This document shows positions 11,130 through 21,919 of a stretch of 64,000 nt of DNA, in pieces. A program made the translations under genes and the position numbers. The first letter of the stretch is position 1. Every line of letters starts with the position of its first letter. This stretch comes from Abelmoschus esculentus (Eukaryota; Streptophyta; Magnoliopsida; Malvales; Malvaceae): positions 21,653,001 through 21,717,000 of the forward strand of contig JAUCBN010000001.1 in NCBI GenBank assembly GCA_035048815.1, written 5' to 3'. The notes beneath the pieces were generated by a model. The model was given only the letters and a program-made list of their open reading frames with translations, ran no database searches and was not told the DNA's origin.

Positions 11130-12988
11130 CTTTGAAATTCTACAACTCTTTTTTTATAATATTTATTATATCTTATGGTCTAATAGAATTCTAATTAGAA
11201 CTAGTTATTTTTCTCTTTATATATACATATTATGTTGTAAGAGAAATCCTAAATTATTTCTTCCATCAAGATTCTCTAAAGCCTATGTTTTCATTATTTA
11301 TTTGTTTTCGAGTTTAAAATCATTTTATTAAGTAAATGTAGTCGCTTTGACTAAGATTTATTCTCTTACTAGTGCTATATGGGTTTTTTTTTCCGAAAAA
11401 TATAGTTTTCTGTGACATACTTAATACTTTTTGTTTTAAAAAATATTAGTGTTTTACTGGCATATCTAATTTTTTGTATTGTGACTTTGATTACACACTT
11501 ATTATCATGCATACATGTCATTATTATTTGAGAAATATATAAAAATGTTGGATTTTAAGATCTCTCTTTTTCAAGTAATTATAATTTTTATATCTTGTGA
11601 ATTTTTGTTTTCGGATGAATTGAGATTTCAAATAAATTATGATTTTGGATTAGATTGTATTCAAGTTTTTAAATCATATTATATCATATTATGCGCATGG
11701 GATGAGAATTTGTATGGAGGAAGAAGTGGTTTGACCATACAATGATTAAAGAAAAACGGATGATGAGTTTTAGGGAACGTCCTCCAATGTGTTCTATTGG
11801 CTATGCCACCCCTATGATTAGAGTATATAGTTGGGATTTGTGTTGTGTGTATGACATCATTCATACATAATATTTTGTATTGTTTTCCAGAATATTACTC
11901 TTGAGAAATAATTTTGTAAACTAAGTTTTGTTGTTTTTATATGTACCTTAGAGACACACTAAGCTCTTTAGCTTACTCTCCCTTAGTTTTCTCTTACAAA
12001 TTTTGGACTTTAGGCGATACGGTACTTGAAGGATCTCATACTTTATCTAGTTATTTTATTATTCAATACAAAACTAACTTTAGTTATTCAAATTATTATT
12101 ATTTTGGAACTTTGATGTATTTGGGAATTAAGTTTATTTTCAGTATTCATGAATATTATTTTACATTTGGATATTTTATTTGAATCATCAAATTATAATA
12201 TTTTTAATTAAGCTTTTGAGATAATCTTTTTTATATTACGAATTAAATATTTTACAATTGTTATGATATAATATTTTTAATCATCAAAGTTTTCAATGTT
12301 AACTTTCTACATTCGACTTATCTTCTCTTATGTTAAATGTATTTCTTCATCTGCTATTGCTAAATGAATTTAAATGTGTGTTCTCTTCTTATGCTAAATG
12401 TGTGTTTCTTCTTGTGCTATTGTTAAATGAATTTAAATTTGTGTTGTCTTCTTGTGTTAGACTTTCTATGTCATATACTTATTTATTTGCATGTTATTTA
12501 TGTGATTATGTGACATTGAGATGATCAAATTATCGGAATTGTGTGTCTCTTATCTTGTACGAATATATTTTGTGAGATTTCTTTTTATTTGTGATATTGA
12601 TTGCATATTCATATGTATGGGGTGGGATTATACGGAGCAAGAAATGATTTTATCACAATGTGTTTGGAGAAATAAGGTTAGGAGTTATGGGGAACTACGT
12701 CTACTGTGATCGATTGGCTTTGCCATCCCTGTTTTTGGAGTTTGAAGTTTGGGACATACATTATTTGTGACATTACATTCACCACTCTCTATCTTTATTT
12801 ATTGTGAAAATTTATGTTAATATCTGTGATTGTGAACTGTTAAATATTATGTTGTTTACTTGCACTTTAGAGATACACTTGACACTATAGCTCATACTTT
12901 TCTAGTTTTTTTTCTAAATACTTGGCTTTAGGGGTTTGGTACTCTAAGATCTATACTAGACAACTATTTTATTTTTTCTCACAATATG
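11130..12988 (+). mobile_element. Decayed LTR with a diverged internal direct repeat, interrupted at 12989
   Basis: Two diverged copies of one passage lie about 0.9 kb apart. Around 11690-12060 and 12600-12980 both share GGATGAGAATT/GGGTGGGATT, a CTATTGGCTATGCCACCCCT or GATTGGCTTTGCCATCCCT segment, TTAGAGACACACTAAGCTC or its variant, and a CTTTAGGCG...GGTACT stretch. The tone (GGGATATG, TGTCATTCA and so on) is that of a Ty3/gypsy LTR. It continues after the solo LTR at 14826-15130. The outer ends were not found, and the open frames in it have no domain. Confidence 0.4.
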
Positions 12989-14820
12989 TGATAACTCCAC
13001 AAAAAGGGTATATTTTGGCCTTTTTACTTAATTTATTGAGTGACCTTGGGCTCATATAGGTTCATTTAGTTGCATTTAGGTTCATAAAATTACATATAGT
13101 TTTATAATTATGCCTTGGCCTTTTTAGGTGGTAATAGGTGTTATTTCACGAGAAAGATAGTTCTTTTTAGTTGTGTTGTGCAGGTAAAGCAAAAATGGAA
13201 GTTGAGGCAATTTGTCATGGCATTCACAGAAGGACAACAATGGGAAAATGTCATGGCAAAGCTAAAGGACTCCTGTGCTGAGCTAGACGACAAGGAGATA
13301 TTTTGATAAGAGTGTCAGTTGGTGCCATTACAGCCAGTCGGGACCACTACAGCCTGGCCACAACCACCACGGTAGGGGACCCACATCCAATATGATCTGA
13401 ATGCGAGCCACCTCAGTAGGGGACCACTGTCACCACTGCCACTGTAGAAATACCATCACGTGAAGGGGTAGAAATGGATTTTTGCCTATCTTTTAGGGTT
13501 TTTCACCCTTTTTAAAGACATGGTGACCTAGAAGAAAGGAGAGTCCTTTTAGAGGAGCAAAAACACAAGAAAAAAGGTAACTCTGGAGCTATTTGCAGCG
13601 GAAGAAAACTTCCACCTTTCTCCTCCAAACTTCGACCAAGGAGTTCTCTATTGATAGAGCTCAAAGGGAGTGGTGTGCTAAGCTCTCGAAAGGGGCTAGC
13701 ACACCAAGGAGTCTCGTGGTGGTTGAAGAGGTCGACAGCCTGCGCATCCGAGGGTGTCTTATAGTCATCCTTTGCTTTATTTTTCATATTTTATGAGGAT
13801 GATTGTTGAATGTTTAAGGTTTTATATGAATGATATTACTTTAACATTTAACACTACTATGTGAGCTTTGTTTAGGTGGTTGCTTTTGTGGATGATTATC
13901 TTTTGCTTTTATTAATATATTGTTTTCTATGTGTTCGTGTATTTGCTTTGCTCATCATCGATAATCTTCTAGGCATTGTAAGAGGCACGATAGTGTCCCG
14001 TGTTTAGTTGTTGCTAGAGCACTCAAAACAGCGTAGTTATAGATTCTTAAATCATCCAGAAGGAGCTAAGGGAGTATCTACATGAGCAACGGGTTCTAAA
14101 CTGAAAATAGAGCCTAATCTAAGCCTAGAGCACTCGGAAGAGGCGTAGGTGAGGGTTTCAATGAATAAAAGGAGTATGCTTTACTGATAGACTAGTGCTA
14201 CTTTAGTGAGACGCGATACCATGGCGTTTTAGTTTGTCAGGTTCCTATAATTCAGAAGAGCGAAAACACTTTAGAAACCTCTGTCGAGTAGATATAAACC
14301 GTAGTAGCTTTATGTTCGTAAGAGTGAGGGGTAAGAAGTCCATAAGAGTTCCCATCAGTTATTCCCGAGAGAGTTCGTCAATAGAGGGTTAGTACAACAT
14401 ATAGTTTAAGCATCCTGCTTTTGCCTCTGCATTTACAAACTGCTTTCTTTACTTTATATGTTATATTGCAATCACACTGCTTTACACTTCATACATACTT
14501 CCAACCATATATCCTGCCATCACCATCATTACCATTTTGCCTTAGCATATTTTAGTTGCTAGCATTCTAGAATTGCATATCATTTTTACGTAACACCTCA
14601 CCGTACATATCCATTTTCTCTTGTTTATATCTTTATCTTTATTTTATTTTCCTTCTTTGTTAGTGACACCTTTTTTCCTTGACAAATTTACCTTACACTT
14701 TACCTGAGATCCTCGTGAGAACGATACTCACTCACCATATTATTCCTTGTATGACTATATATACGTGCACATATATGTGTGTTCACATACATTATTTATA
14801 GCACTATACAGAATATACCA
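12989..14820 (+). mobile_element. Solo LTR, TSD ATATG
   Basis: Starts TGATAACTCCACAAAAAGGG, ends TATACCA, and is flanked on both sides by ATATG (12984-12988 and 14821-14825). At 1832 bp it has no internal region and no primer-binding site after the end, as expected for a solo LTR left by recombination between two LTRs. The last third (GAGATCCTCGTGAGAACGAT, CTCACTCACC) resembles the leader side of long Athila/Tat-type gypsy LTRs; that assignment is tentative. The open frames at 13115-13796 inside it are not coding. Confidence 0.8.
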
Positions 14821-14825
14821 ATATG

Positions 14826-15130
14826 ATTTATTTAAAGATATTTATTATTATTCTTATTTGAATTTTTGCAATTTTGATGTATATGAACTAAAAATATTTT
14901 TGGGATTATTAGGGATTTGATATGTTTTAGATTTCAAGCATGAAATTTTTACTTGAAAAGTTAGTTTTGAGATTTCAGTTTAACAAAGCATTGTCAATTC
15001 AACTTTTCCCTTATTTACAATAAGAATATTCAAAAATATTTAATTATGCATTTAATTTTTGGAATACAAAGCTTTATATTTAAACATTCTACATATTTAC
15101 GTGATGTTAAGGTTACAAAAATAACGTATT
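14826..15130 (+). mobile_element. Continuation of the decayed LTR
   Basis: AT-rich sequence with TTTGGGATTATTAGGG and, near its end, GATGTTAAGGTTACAAAAATA, of the kind found near gypsy LTR ends. It lies between the solo LTR and the resumption of LINE coding sequence at about 15140. Confidence 0.35.
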
Positions 15131-15139
15131 AAACCTATC

Positions 15140-17215
15140 GTATACCATAAGTTAAGTCTAGAAGATTACAACACCTTATCGAATCTGGTTGCCTATCCAC
15201 ATATACCTCCTCTAAATGGATTCTTTACATTGCACCCTAATTTGCTTTGAACATCGATATCACACTATTAATTCTAAATTTCGAAAAGTAATTGTCTCGG
15301 AGGTATTGCTTTAATGTGTAGATTGATCTCCAAATGAATGGTGGTCGGTCCCTAATATTAGCATCAAAAATATTCCCAACAACAAAGTATTTTGTGGAAG
15401 ACAATCATGATATTAATATTGTCAGATCCATCCTAAAACGCCAAACTCGTTTGCTTGACAAGGCAAAATTGAATTTATGAAGATCATGAAAAGCTAGTTT
15501 CTTACCCGCTTCGGTTTTGGTGTACATAATCTCATTGAAGCTATCACCTGCCATCCACGTCTTGATATCCTATCAGACCATCAAAAATTATGCATTACCT
15601 AAATAATTTATGAAATAAGAAGATCTGTGAGTATATAGCATGTCATGGTATAAGTAGGCAAAGCTTACACAACCACTTTGAGGAAGGCTTCATGTCCATC
15701 ATAAATGAGTAGGTTCTTCTTCCACCCTTTCACTTTTTAAAAATATGGTTAAGTAGAAAATCTAGCTTCTTTGATTTACTTTTACCCATAATAAGTGGCA
15801 AACTAAAATAAATATCAAGATCATCAACTACACACTTGGAAAAACCTTCCAATAACCTCTCCTAACATTGCACATGTATAGATGGGATGAAATAGATTAT
15901 GAATTTATGCAAATTAATCTTTTGTCTCGAATAAGTCGAGTACATATCCAAAATATCCTTCAAATGTCATAGTTCTTGTACTAGCCCAAATTTCATGAAT
16001 ATTCCCATGATTCTTGTTGTATCGTAAAAAAAACTAAAAGGTATTGGGTACAAAATAAAAATCAAAATGGTGATAAATGATCTCCTTGTCGAATGCCTCT
16101 AGAGGGAATAATCACATATAAGAGAAAGTCATTCAAGCGAATCAGGTCGGGAATAATCACATATAAGAGAAAGTCATTCATTAATAAATTTATTCATCTT
16201 ACATTAAATCCTAACTATAATGTGATAGCTTCTAAAAAATCTTCATTCTACCTGATCATAAGTCTTCTCAATGTCCAACATCAATATTTCCCCTTTATTA
16301 GGCCTGTTTTAAAAAGTTTTCATATAATGGAAAATTTCATTGGTGACAAAAATATTGTTAGAAATATGCCTACCCGCAACAAAAGCAGTTTGTTATTCAT
16401 TAATGCATTATGGCATCAACGATTGTAATCTGTTCACCAAAACTTTTGAAACAGTTTTCTAAATTACAATACAAAGATTTATCGAAAGATATTTTGTAAT
16501 CATAGAAGGTTCCTCCACCTTAAGGATCAGACAATAACGAATCTATTAACGTTCGATATACTTACTTTATCATAAAAAAATCCATGCAGAATTGTAAAAA
16601 TTATTTTCCCTCAATATCCCAATAGTTTCGATAAAAACTAGAAGGTAAACCATCAATACCCAATGCTTTAGAGTGATTAATTTGAATGAAGACTTAATGT
16701 ATTTTTTCTTTTGTAAATGGAGTACATAACTGAGCATTCTAGATTACCTTTATAGTCAACTTTATACAATTCAAAATACGATATGATGGAACAAAATCAT
16801 CCAAAGTGAAAAGTGTAGCAAAATATTCATGATTTATGCCAAGAATATCCACATACTATCACACCAGCGTCCATATTTGCTAAAAAGCCCTTCGATAAAA
16901 TTCTTTTTCTTCCTCCCCAATGCACTTGAATGAAAAATCCGGGTATTTATGTTCCCCTCATGCAACCATTGAACCCTAGAATTCTATGCCCAATCAACTT
17001 TATTCTTGTCCAATAGCACCTTCAACTAACCTTGGCACTTTATAATGTTTGTATTGAATTGTTGTCCAATTTGTCATGCATCATCAATTAGATTTTTATC
17101 ATAGCTCTTTGAGAAATCGTTTTAAACCTTCAGTTTTATAAAAATCAATTTTTCAGTTAAAAATCCCAATTTACGTTCAAGGGTTTTCACCCATTGTTTT
17201 TGGATCCTAAATGGA
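15140..17215 (-). pseudogene. LINE reverse transcriptase domain, decayed
   Basis: On the minus strand, from 17215 downward: WVKTLERKLGFLTEKL, then VQWLHEGNINTRIFHSSALG, KVLVNRLQSLMP, QQTAFVAGRHISNNIF, EILMLDIEKTYDQVE, and near 15470 DLHKFNFALSSKRVWRF with RDRPPFIWRSIY. These match, in order, the L1 linker, the SKVLVNRL and AFV.GR.I.DN motifs, the first catalytic Asp motif (KLDIEKAYDRV in the family) and the segment before the zinc-binding tail. Several frameshifts and stops prevent a continuous reading. Confidence 0.8.
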
Positions 17216-17559
17216 TTATTTTTGATGTGTTAGGATGTTTATAAAGTTTTTTTAATATACCTAATACCAGACTATAGGCTTAGGTGAAGTTTGGTGGGTT
17301 CCGACAAGTTTTCGGTTTAGGTTTTGATAGGTTTTAAAGGTTGTTGTGTAGAGATCCGACTTGAGGGTTTCTTTTGTATGTTTAGAAGAATTAAAACCCT
17401 TGATTTTGATTCTTGAAATAGGACAAGATTTAGGTGGTCGCGTTTGAAGGTGTTTCAATTCATTTCGATGGCTTGGCGAGCAAGTAATGATTATCGATGA
17501 GTGATTTATGAGAGTGACTGCTTCAGAAGTGTTTCAAACTTGTTTTACAGAGTTTTGGG

Positions 17560-17590
17560 GTGTAGGGAAGGTTTGAAAACCTCCCTATAC
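17560..17590. other. 14-bp hairpin in the LTR
   Basis: GTGTAGGGAAGGTTT and AAACCTCCCTATAC pair with one bulged A, one G-T pair and a very short loop. It could fold in the LTR transcript, perhaps near an RNA 3' end. Role not shown. Confidence 0.55.
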
Positions 17591-17954
17591 TCAGAAGTAA
17601 GTAAAGTTTAAGTTTTCGGTTATCATGCTTAGTGTTGATTTTTGCATAGATGTTTTTGCATGTGGTTTAATGCTCATGTTACTGTTTTATAATGGTTTTG
17701 ATATATTATTGATTCTCCCATGGTTTTATCTTTAAAATTTGAGATAAATGAGATTTTATCGGTTTATGTTTTGAAACTTAAAATATTTGGAAACATGTGT
17801 TTAATTCTATTTTGAATTAAGGTGAGCATTGGTTTTGATGATATATTGGCTAGTTAAGTGATGAACTTTATGGGATAAGTTGATCGATCAATAGGGTTTA
17901 GTGTGCATTAGAAATATTCAAAAGTCGTAGCATTTTGACTTTTAGTCTAATGCT

Positions 17955-18123
17955 ATGTGATAGGAGTGGTATTGTCACATCCGGGTTGATGGTAGTGGTA
18001 CTGTCACCGGACACCAAGGTAAGATAATTCATGTTGAGAGTGATATCAACATGCGTATGCTTTGGGAGTGGTACTAACATGTGGTTGCCCATTTATTCTA
18101 ACGATTTGGAGTGGTACAAATCG
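17955..18123. repeat. Cluster of short hairpins with constant GAGTGRTA loop and changing stems
   Basis: Three clear hairpins: ATGTGA/TCACAT (17955-17960 with 17975-17980), CATGTTGA/TCAACATG (18030-18037 with 18046-18053, perfect), and CGATTTG/CAAATCG (18102-18108 with 18117-18123, perfect). A weaker one uses CCGG/CCGG (17981 and 18007). The loops contain GGAGTGGTA, GAGTGATA, GAGTGGTA and TAGTGGTA. Stems differ in sequence but stay complementary. Confidence 0.7.
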
Positions 18124-19192
18124 GATCACTAGCACAAATATAATTTTATGTTTTATAATTGAAATTATAAGTATTATGTACTTTTAGGCTTTGCTAGGTA
18201 TTCTAATTGAAATTGTATGTTAGCCTTGGTTTTGCTTTGAAAGCATGAGATAACTTTAAAATGTTTTACTGATATTTTATGTTGGCGTGTGAGACATGAT
18301 TCATGATAATACTTATTGGTTTTTACCGTCGGCATTATTAGCTCTGTGTTTACCTTGTTTTGAAGAAAGCATGACATATTTTACCTTTGTTATATTTGAG
18401 TATTTATGGGCTGCATTGCAAATGATGTTTTTAAATGTTTATTTACCCTTACTAAGCTTTAAGCTTAACCACTCTTTTTCTTGCAATGTAGATAAGTAAG
18501 GATTGGAAGCAATCGGAAAGCGAAGGAGCCAATTGTGTCTATTTTAGTATTTTCGTAGCTTAAGTATGCATTTCCTTAAATTATGAACCTAGGTAGTTGA
18601 GAGCAATGGATTAGAGAATTATTAAGTTTGAAATTCTGTTTTGGAACCTATGTTATTGAACTATTTTGATATTGAGTTAGATGAGAATTGTTAAGACTTT
18701 TGAATTATGTGTTGTCATGTTTATTGATGTTGAATTATGCTTATGATATATGCGCCTTGCCTTTAAAATTAGGTGACTTTGCATTTAGAGTTGATGTTTG
18801 AAGAGTGGTTTATGCTTATAGGGTCTTTTATGCATCTAGAGAACCTTAGATTTTTGGCTAAGGCATGTAACTTGTGAAATCTGTATTTTCTGAGTAAAAG
18901 TTTCGATACTTGTTCATAGGGTATCGATACCTAGGCAAAACATGATGGTTTTCTAGAAAAGTACAATTAGATCCTTGAAACTTATTGATAATATTAGAAC
19001 TCGTTTCAAATCTTTTTCCGCTACAAATAAACTCAATCATTGCATGAACATGTAGGGTCTAATTAAAGCATTTAAATAAGATAAAAGAATTTTTTAGGGT
19101 TGTTTATCGGGGCGAGTCTCTGGATTAGCCTCAGTATTCCCTATGTAGTTTGTTCGAGTCGAGTGACATCTAGACCGGGTCGAGGGGGTACA

Positions 19193-19755
19193 AGTGACCA
19201 TATGCGAGTGTTTTTTGCTAAGTGAACCAACCTTTATGTGGATGAATATTAAACAGTTTAGTATCATCAAGCACATCTTGAAATTTTTGAATGTCTATTC
19301 TTAGTTTTCGACTTCCCTTTTATCTCATTATCAGTTAAGATATTAAAATCACCGTCAATGAGCCATGGCATGTTAGAATTCGAATGTAACCTACGAATAA
19401 GTTCCCAAGTTTGTGGCTTTGAAGGCCGATCATTATAATCATGGATACCGATAAATCAAAAACATTCATTAGCACTTGTAATCTCCACATCAATGTGAAT
19501 CTTGGAGTACGATAAAAACAAACAATCCACTTTATTATAACATAGCAAAGCCAAAGCGATACAAGCTTGACCACTTTCAACAAAGAAGCAATCATTTATT
19601 CCTAAAGCCCGTTTAACATAATCAATACGAGAGTTTTTTAATATAGTTTCACAAACAAAAATAAAATCAGAAACTTTAATATTGCCATAAAGCACTAAAA
19701 CTAGAATTATCAAAAGGTTCTCAAGCCCCTCGAAATTCCAACATAGAACCCTCAA
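19193..19755 (-). pseudogene. LINE endonuclease domain, decayed
   Basis: The minus strand begins MRVLCWNFEGLENLL and continues FIFVCETILKNSRIDYVKRA and IDVEITSANE. After a frameshift near 19455 it reads HDYNDRPSKPQTWELIRRL, MPWLIDGDFNI, and finally a degraded GWFT segment. These are the conserved blocks of the L1 apurinic-like endonuclease (WN.RGL, CETK, WL..GDFN, WFTW). The Glu of CET and the Asp-Phe-Asn of GDFN remain, but shifts and stops make it dead. The LTR at 17226-19192 cuts it just past WFT. Confidence 0.8.
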
Positions 19756-20780
19756 TATGCATGATGGGATTTTCCTAAAGCCTATATCGATTCTATTACA
19801 TAATTACAAGGTTCATTGTGAGCAATAGATAGATCATCCCTCGAGCGAGACTGCTTTGCAATGAAAAAAAAGGATGGTCGAGGTTTCAATAGATTTTTGC
19901 GCTTCTAGAGGCATCCAACACCACCCTCTCTCTCGACTTTCATAGATGGACCATCGTTCTTGGCACTATGACCTATAGTAGAACCCTCTACATCTTCAAC
20001 TCGTCACGAAAATAATTTTTATCTGAAAGTCCCTAGTGTACGTCTAACACTTGTTTTTAAGTATGCACAATAGGTCCCCCCTTTTGTAACCTTTCAGATT
20101 TCCTTTTGCGCACTTGTGCGATAGGAACCGAGTCCTCATCCCTGTCTTGTATCCCTACATTTTTTGCGATATTAGTTTTTAGCTTGAGCCCGGATCGACG
20201 GAGATTGTATACTCCCATCAAACACACGTACACCCCTAGCAATTGAAAGCCAAATTTCTTATTATGCTCTGTAGGTGTCACCAATTTTCTTGTAACATCT
20301 CATCCACATACTCTCCAATTTATTGTCCTAATTCGGAACTTTCGTCCACCACTTACTTATCTTTATAATGCATGATGTTATCATCAGCAATGATAGGTAC
20401 CATTTATCCTCCACTATTGAGTATTGAACACCTGCAATACCCAATGCATACAAAACATGATCCGAAATAAAATCATTAATTAAAGATGAAGGATTACCAT
20501 AACATCACCTAACTCTGTGGAAGTTGACTTTACAGCCTCGATATCCTTCAAAGTCCAACCCAAATTTTCTCCTCCAACAGCTAACAATGGCATATCTTTT
20601 GAAATCACACCCTAAAACATACCATATTTAGAGGACATGTCGTAGGATTCCTTAGGATATTGCAACGTATTAAAAGTTGGTGGTGAATTTAAAGGTGAAG
20701 CCCTTAGAGCAATAATTCTTTTTTCTCTCAGTTGTGAAGCTTGTTTTGCTTCAAGAAGGACACATATCCATGATCCATAC
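19756..20780 (-). pseudogene. Probable LINE ORF1 region, decayed
   Basis: Directly upstream of the endonuclease on the same strand. Short readable stretches such as KNVGIQDRDEDSVPIAQVRK and RKRKSERLQKGGPIVHT (20284-20057) are basic and low in structure, like the tail of plant LINE ORF1 proteins. No zinc knuckle or DUF4283 block could be read clearly, so this rests mainly on position. Confidence 0.45.
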
Positions 20781-21184
20781 TATATAGATGCATTTTGATC
20801 GAAGGAATTGTTGAGTGTTCAAAAGTACTATTTGTATTACCTTTTTACTCTTATTATTATTAGAATTAAGCATAAAATTAATAGCATTAATAGTCATTTA
20901 TGCATACTTACATAATTTCCTGAGTTGTCATATTTATTTCCTATGTTGATTGAATTATGTGGAAAAAGATATTGTGGTTGCGTGTTTCCTTATTTGTAGG
21001 ATTTGATGCCAATTTGGAAGGAATTACAAGGAGATAAAGTTGATTTCAAAAGACATGGAAAGATTGAATTTGATATGGGAAATAAAGATTTGATAATTTA
21101 AAATATCTAAAGAGATAATTATTTTTTTATCAAATTAATTCTTATTAAATAATTTGACCAAGCAAGATCTTATGAAATAATTTT
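20781..21184. other. AT-rich stretch, nothing recognised
   Basis: Lies between the LINE and the inverted repeat. No repeat ends, gene or RNA recognised. Confidence 0.4.
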
Positions 21185-21410
21185 TTAAAATATAAAACAA
21201 TTAAAATTCAAATAAAATATTAAAAATTAATTAATTCTAAAATAAAAGGCTACTAAATATTCTCGACCCTAACTACGATAGAATCAAAGTCGTATCTTAT
21301 AAAAATATGATTCTATCGTGGCTAGGGTTGAGAATATTCAGTAACATTTTATTTTAGAATTAAATAATTTTTTTATATTTTATTTGAATTTTAATTGTAT
21401 TATATTTTAT
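21185..21410. repeat. Long inverted repeat, about 102-bp arms, 21-nt loop
   Basis: The left arm (21185-21286) and the reverse complement of the right arm (21308-21410) agree over nearly their whole length: TTAAAATATAAAACAATT against ATAAAATATAATACAATT at the outside, and CGATAGAATCA identical next to the loop. The loop is 21287-21307. A transcript through it would fold into a near-perfect hairpin. It may be a fold-back MITE or a young inverted duplication. It lies about 0.5 kb upstream of the cyclophilin-like start codon. Confidence 0.85.
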
Positions 21411-21919
21411 ATTAGAATAAAATTATATTATATATAATATGTGTATTTAATAGGTTAAATACCATATTATTTAAAATATATTATCATATACATATGACAT
21501 GTCATCATTATTAGATTTTTAGCGGTCTAGTTATCATGGTAGTTAAAAAATAAGCTATTTGTCTAAAAGATATAGGTTAAGGGTTAAATTTATCCAAAAA
21601 ATAAAAACCAAAACGATAAAATTATAAACATTAAGGGTTAAAATTATCTTTATGCCTTTTTAAAATTTTAAATATTAATTAATTTAATAATATTTAATTA
21701 TATAAAAAAAATTATTTACCTTCAACAGTTAAACGGTGATTAAACTACCATTGTCTCAATTAACGGTAGTAGTTAGGAACTTGCGGAGGAGTTCTTCTTC
21801 CCTGTTTCTCCCCTGCTTTCAGAGTCAACGCACTCTCGCAAATTCTACTCTCTTTCTCATTTCACGATCCAAGCTTACCAATTCCTTTCTGGGTTTTTAC
21901 CTTCACCGCTTCATTTCTA
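21411..21919 (+). promoter_or_regulatory. Upstream region and 5' leader of the cyclophilin-like gene
   Basis: AT-rich to about 21730, then a change to balanced, CT-rich sequence (TTCTTCTTCCCTGTTTCTCCCC near 21790), typical of a plant 5' leader. The transcription start cannot be placed exactly. The 64-codon open frame at 21736-21930 lies in this leader and overlaps the main ATG in another frame; if transcribed it would act as an upstream ORF, but nothing supports it as a protein. Confidence 0.45.

Larger units (their letters stand above)
17226..19192 (+). mobile_element. Probable solo LTR of gypsy type inside the LINE
   Basis: LINE coding sequence stops on the left near 17215-17225 and resumes on the right at 19193. 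The intervening 1967 bp start TGTGTTAGGATG and end GGGGGTACA, the TG...CA form of an LTR. Flanking pentamers are TTTGA (left) and AGTGA (right), three of five matching, so the duplication is decayed or the left end is slightly off. The segment at 18440-18560 (TTACTAAGC, GTAGATAAGTAAGG) resembles the corresponding part of the LTR at 61038 on the same strand. No primer-binding site or internal region is present. It contains a cluster of small hairpins (17955-18123). Confidence 0.6.
9490..20780 (-). mobile_element. LINE (L1-type) retrotransposon, split by LTR insertions
   Basis: Read on the minus strand the pieces occur in L1 order: an ORF1-like region (20780-19756), apurinic endonuclease (19755-19193), reverse transcriptase (17215-15140), then the zinc-binding tail domain (10240-9490). 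Order and orientation suggest a single old element. It was cut by a probable solo LTR at 17226-19192 and by an approximately 4.9-kb LTR nest at about 10240-15140. Frameshifts and stops are scattered through all parts. The 5' and 3' limits are approximate; no terminal poly(A) or target duplication could be fixed. Confidence 0.75.

Noticed and set aside
11515..12709. Series of hydrophobic open frames in the outer LTR
   Set aside because: They fall in T-rich LTR sequence and do not align with any retrotransposon protein. The duplicated passage is nucleotide-level, not protein-level.
13512..13796. Overlapping open frames on both strands in the solo LTR
   Set aside because: The LTR is non-coding, and both frames are shadows of a GC-richer part of it.
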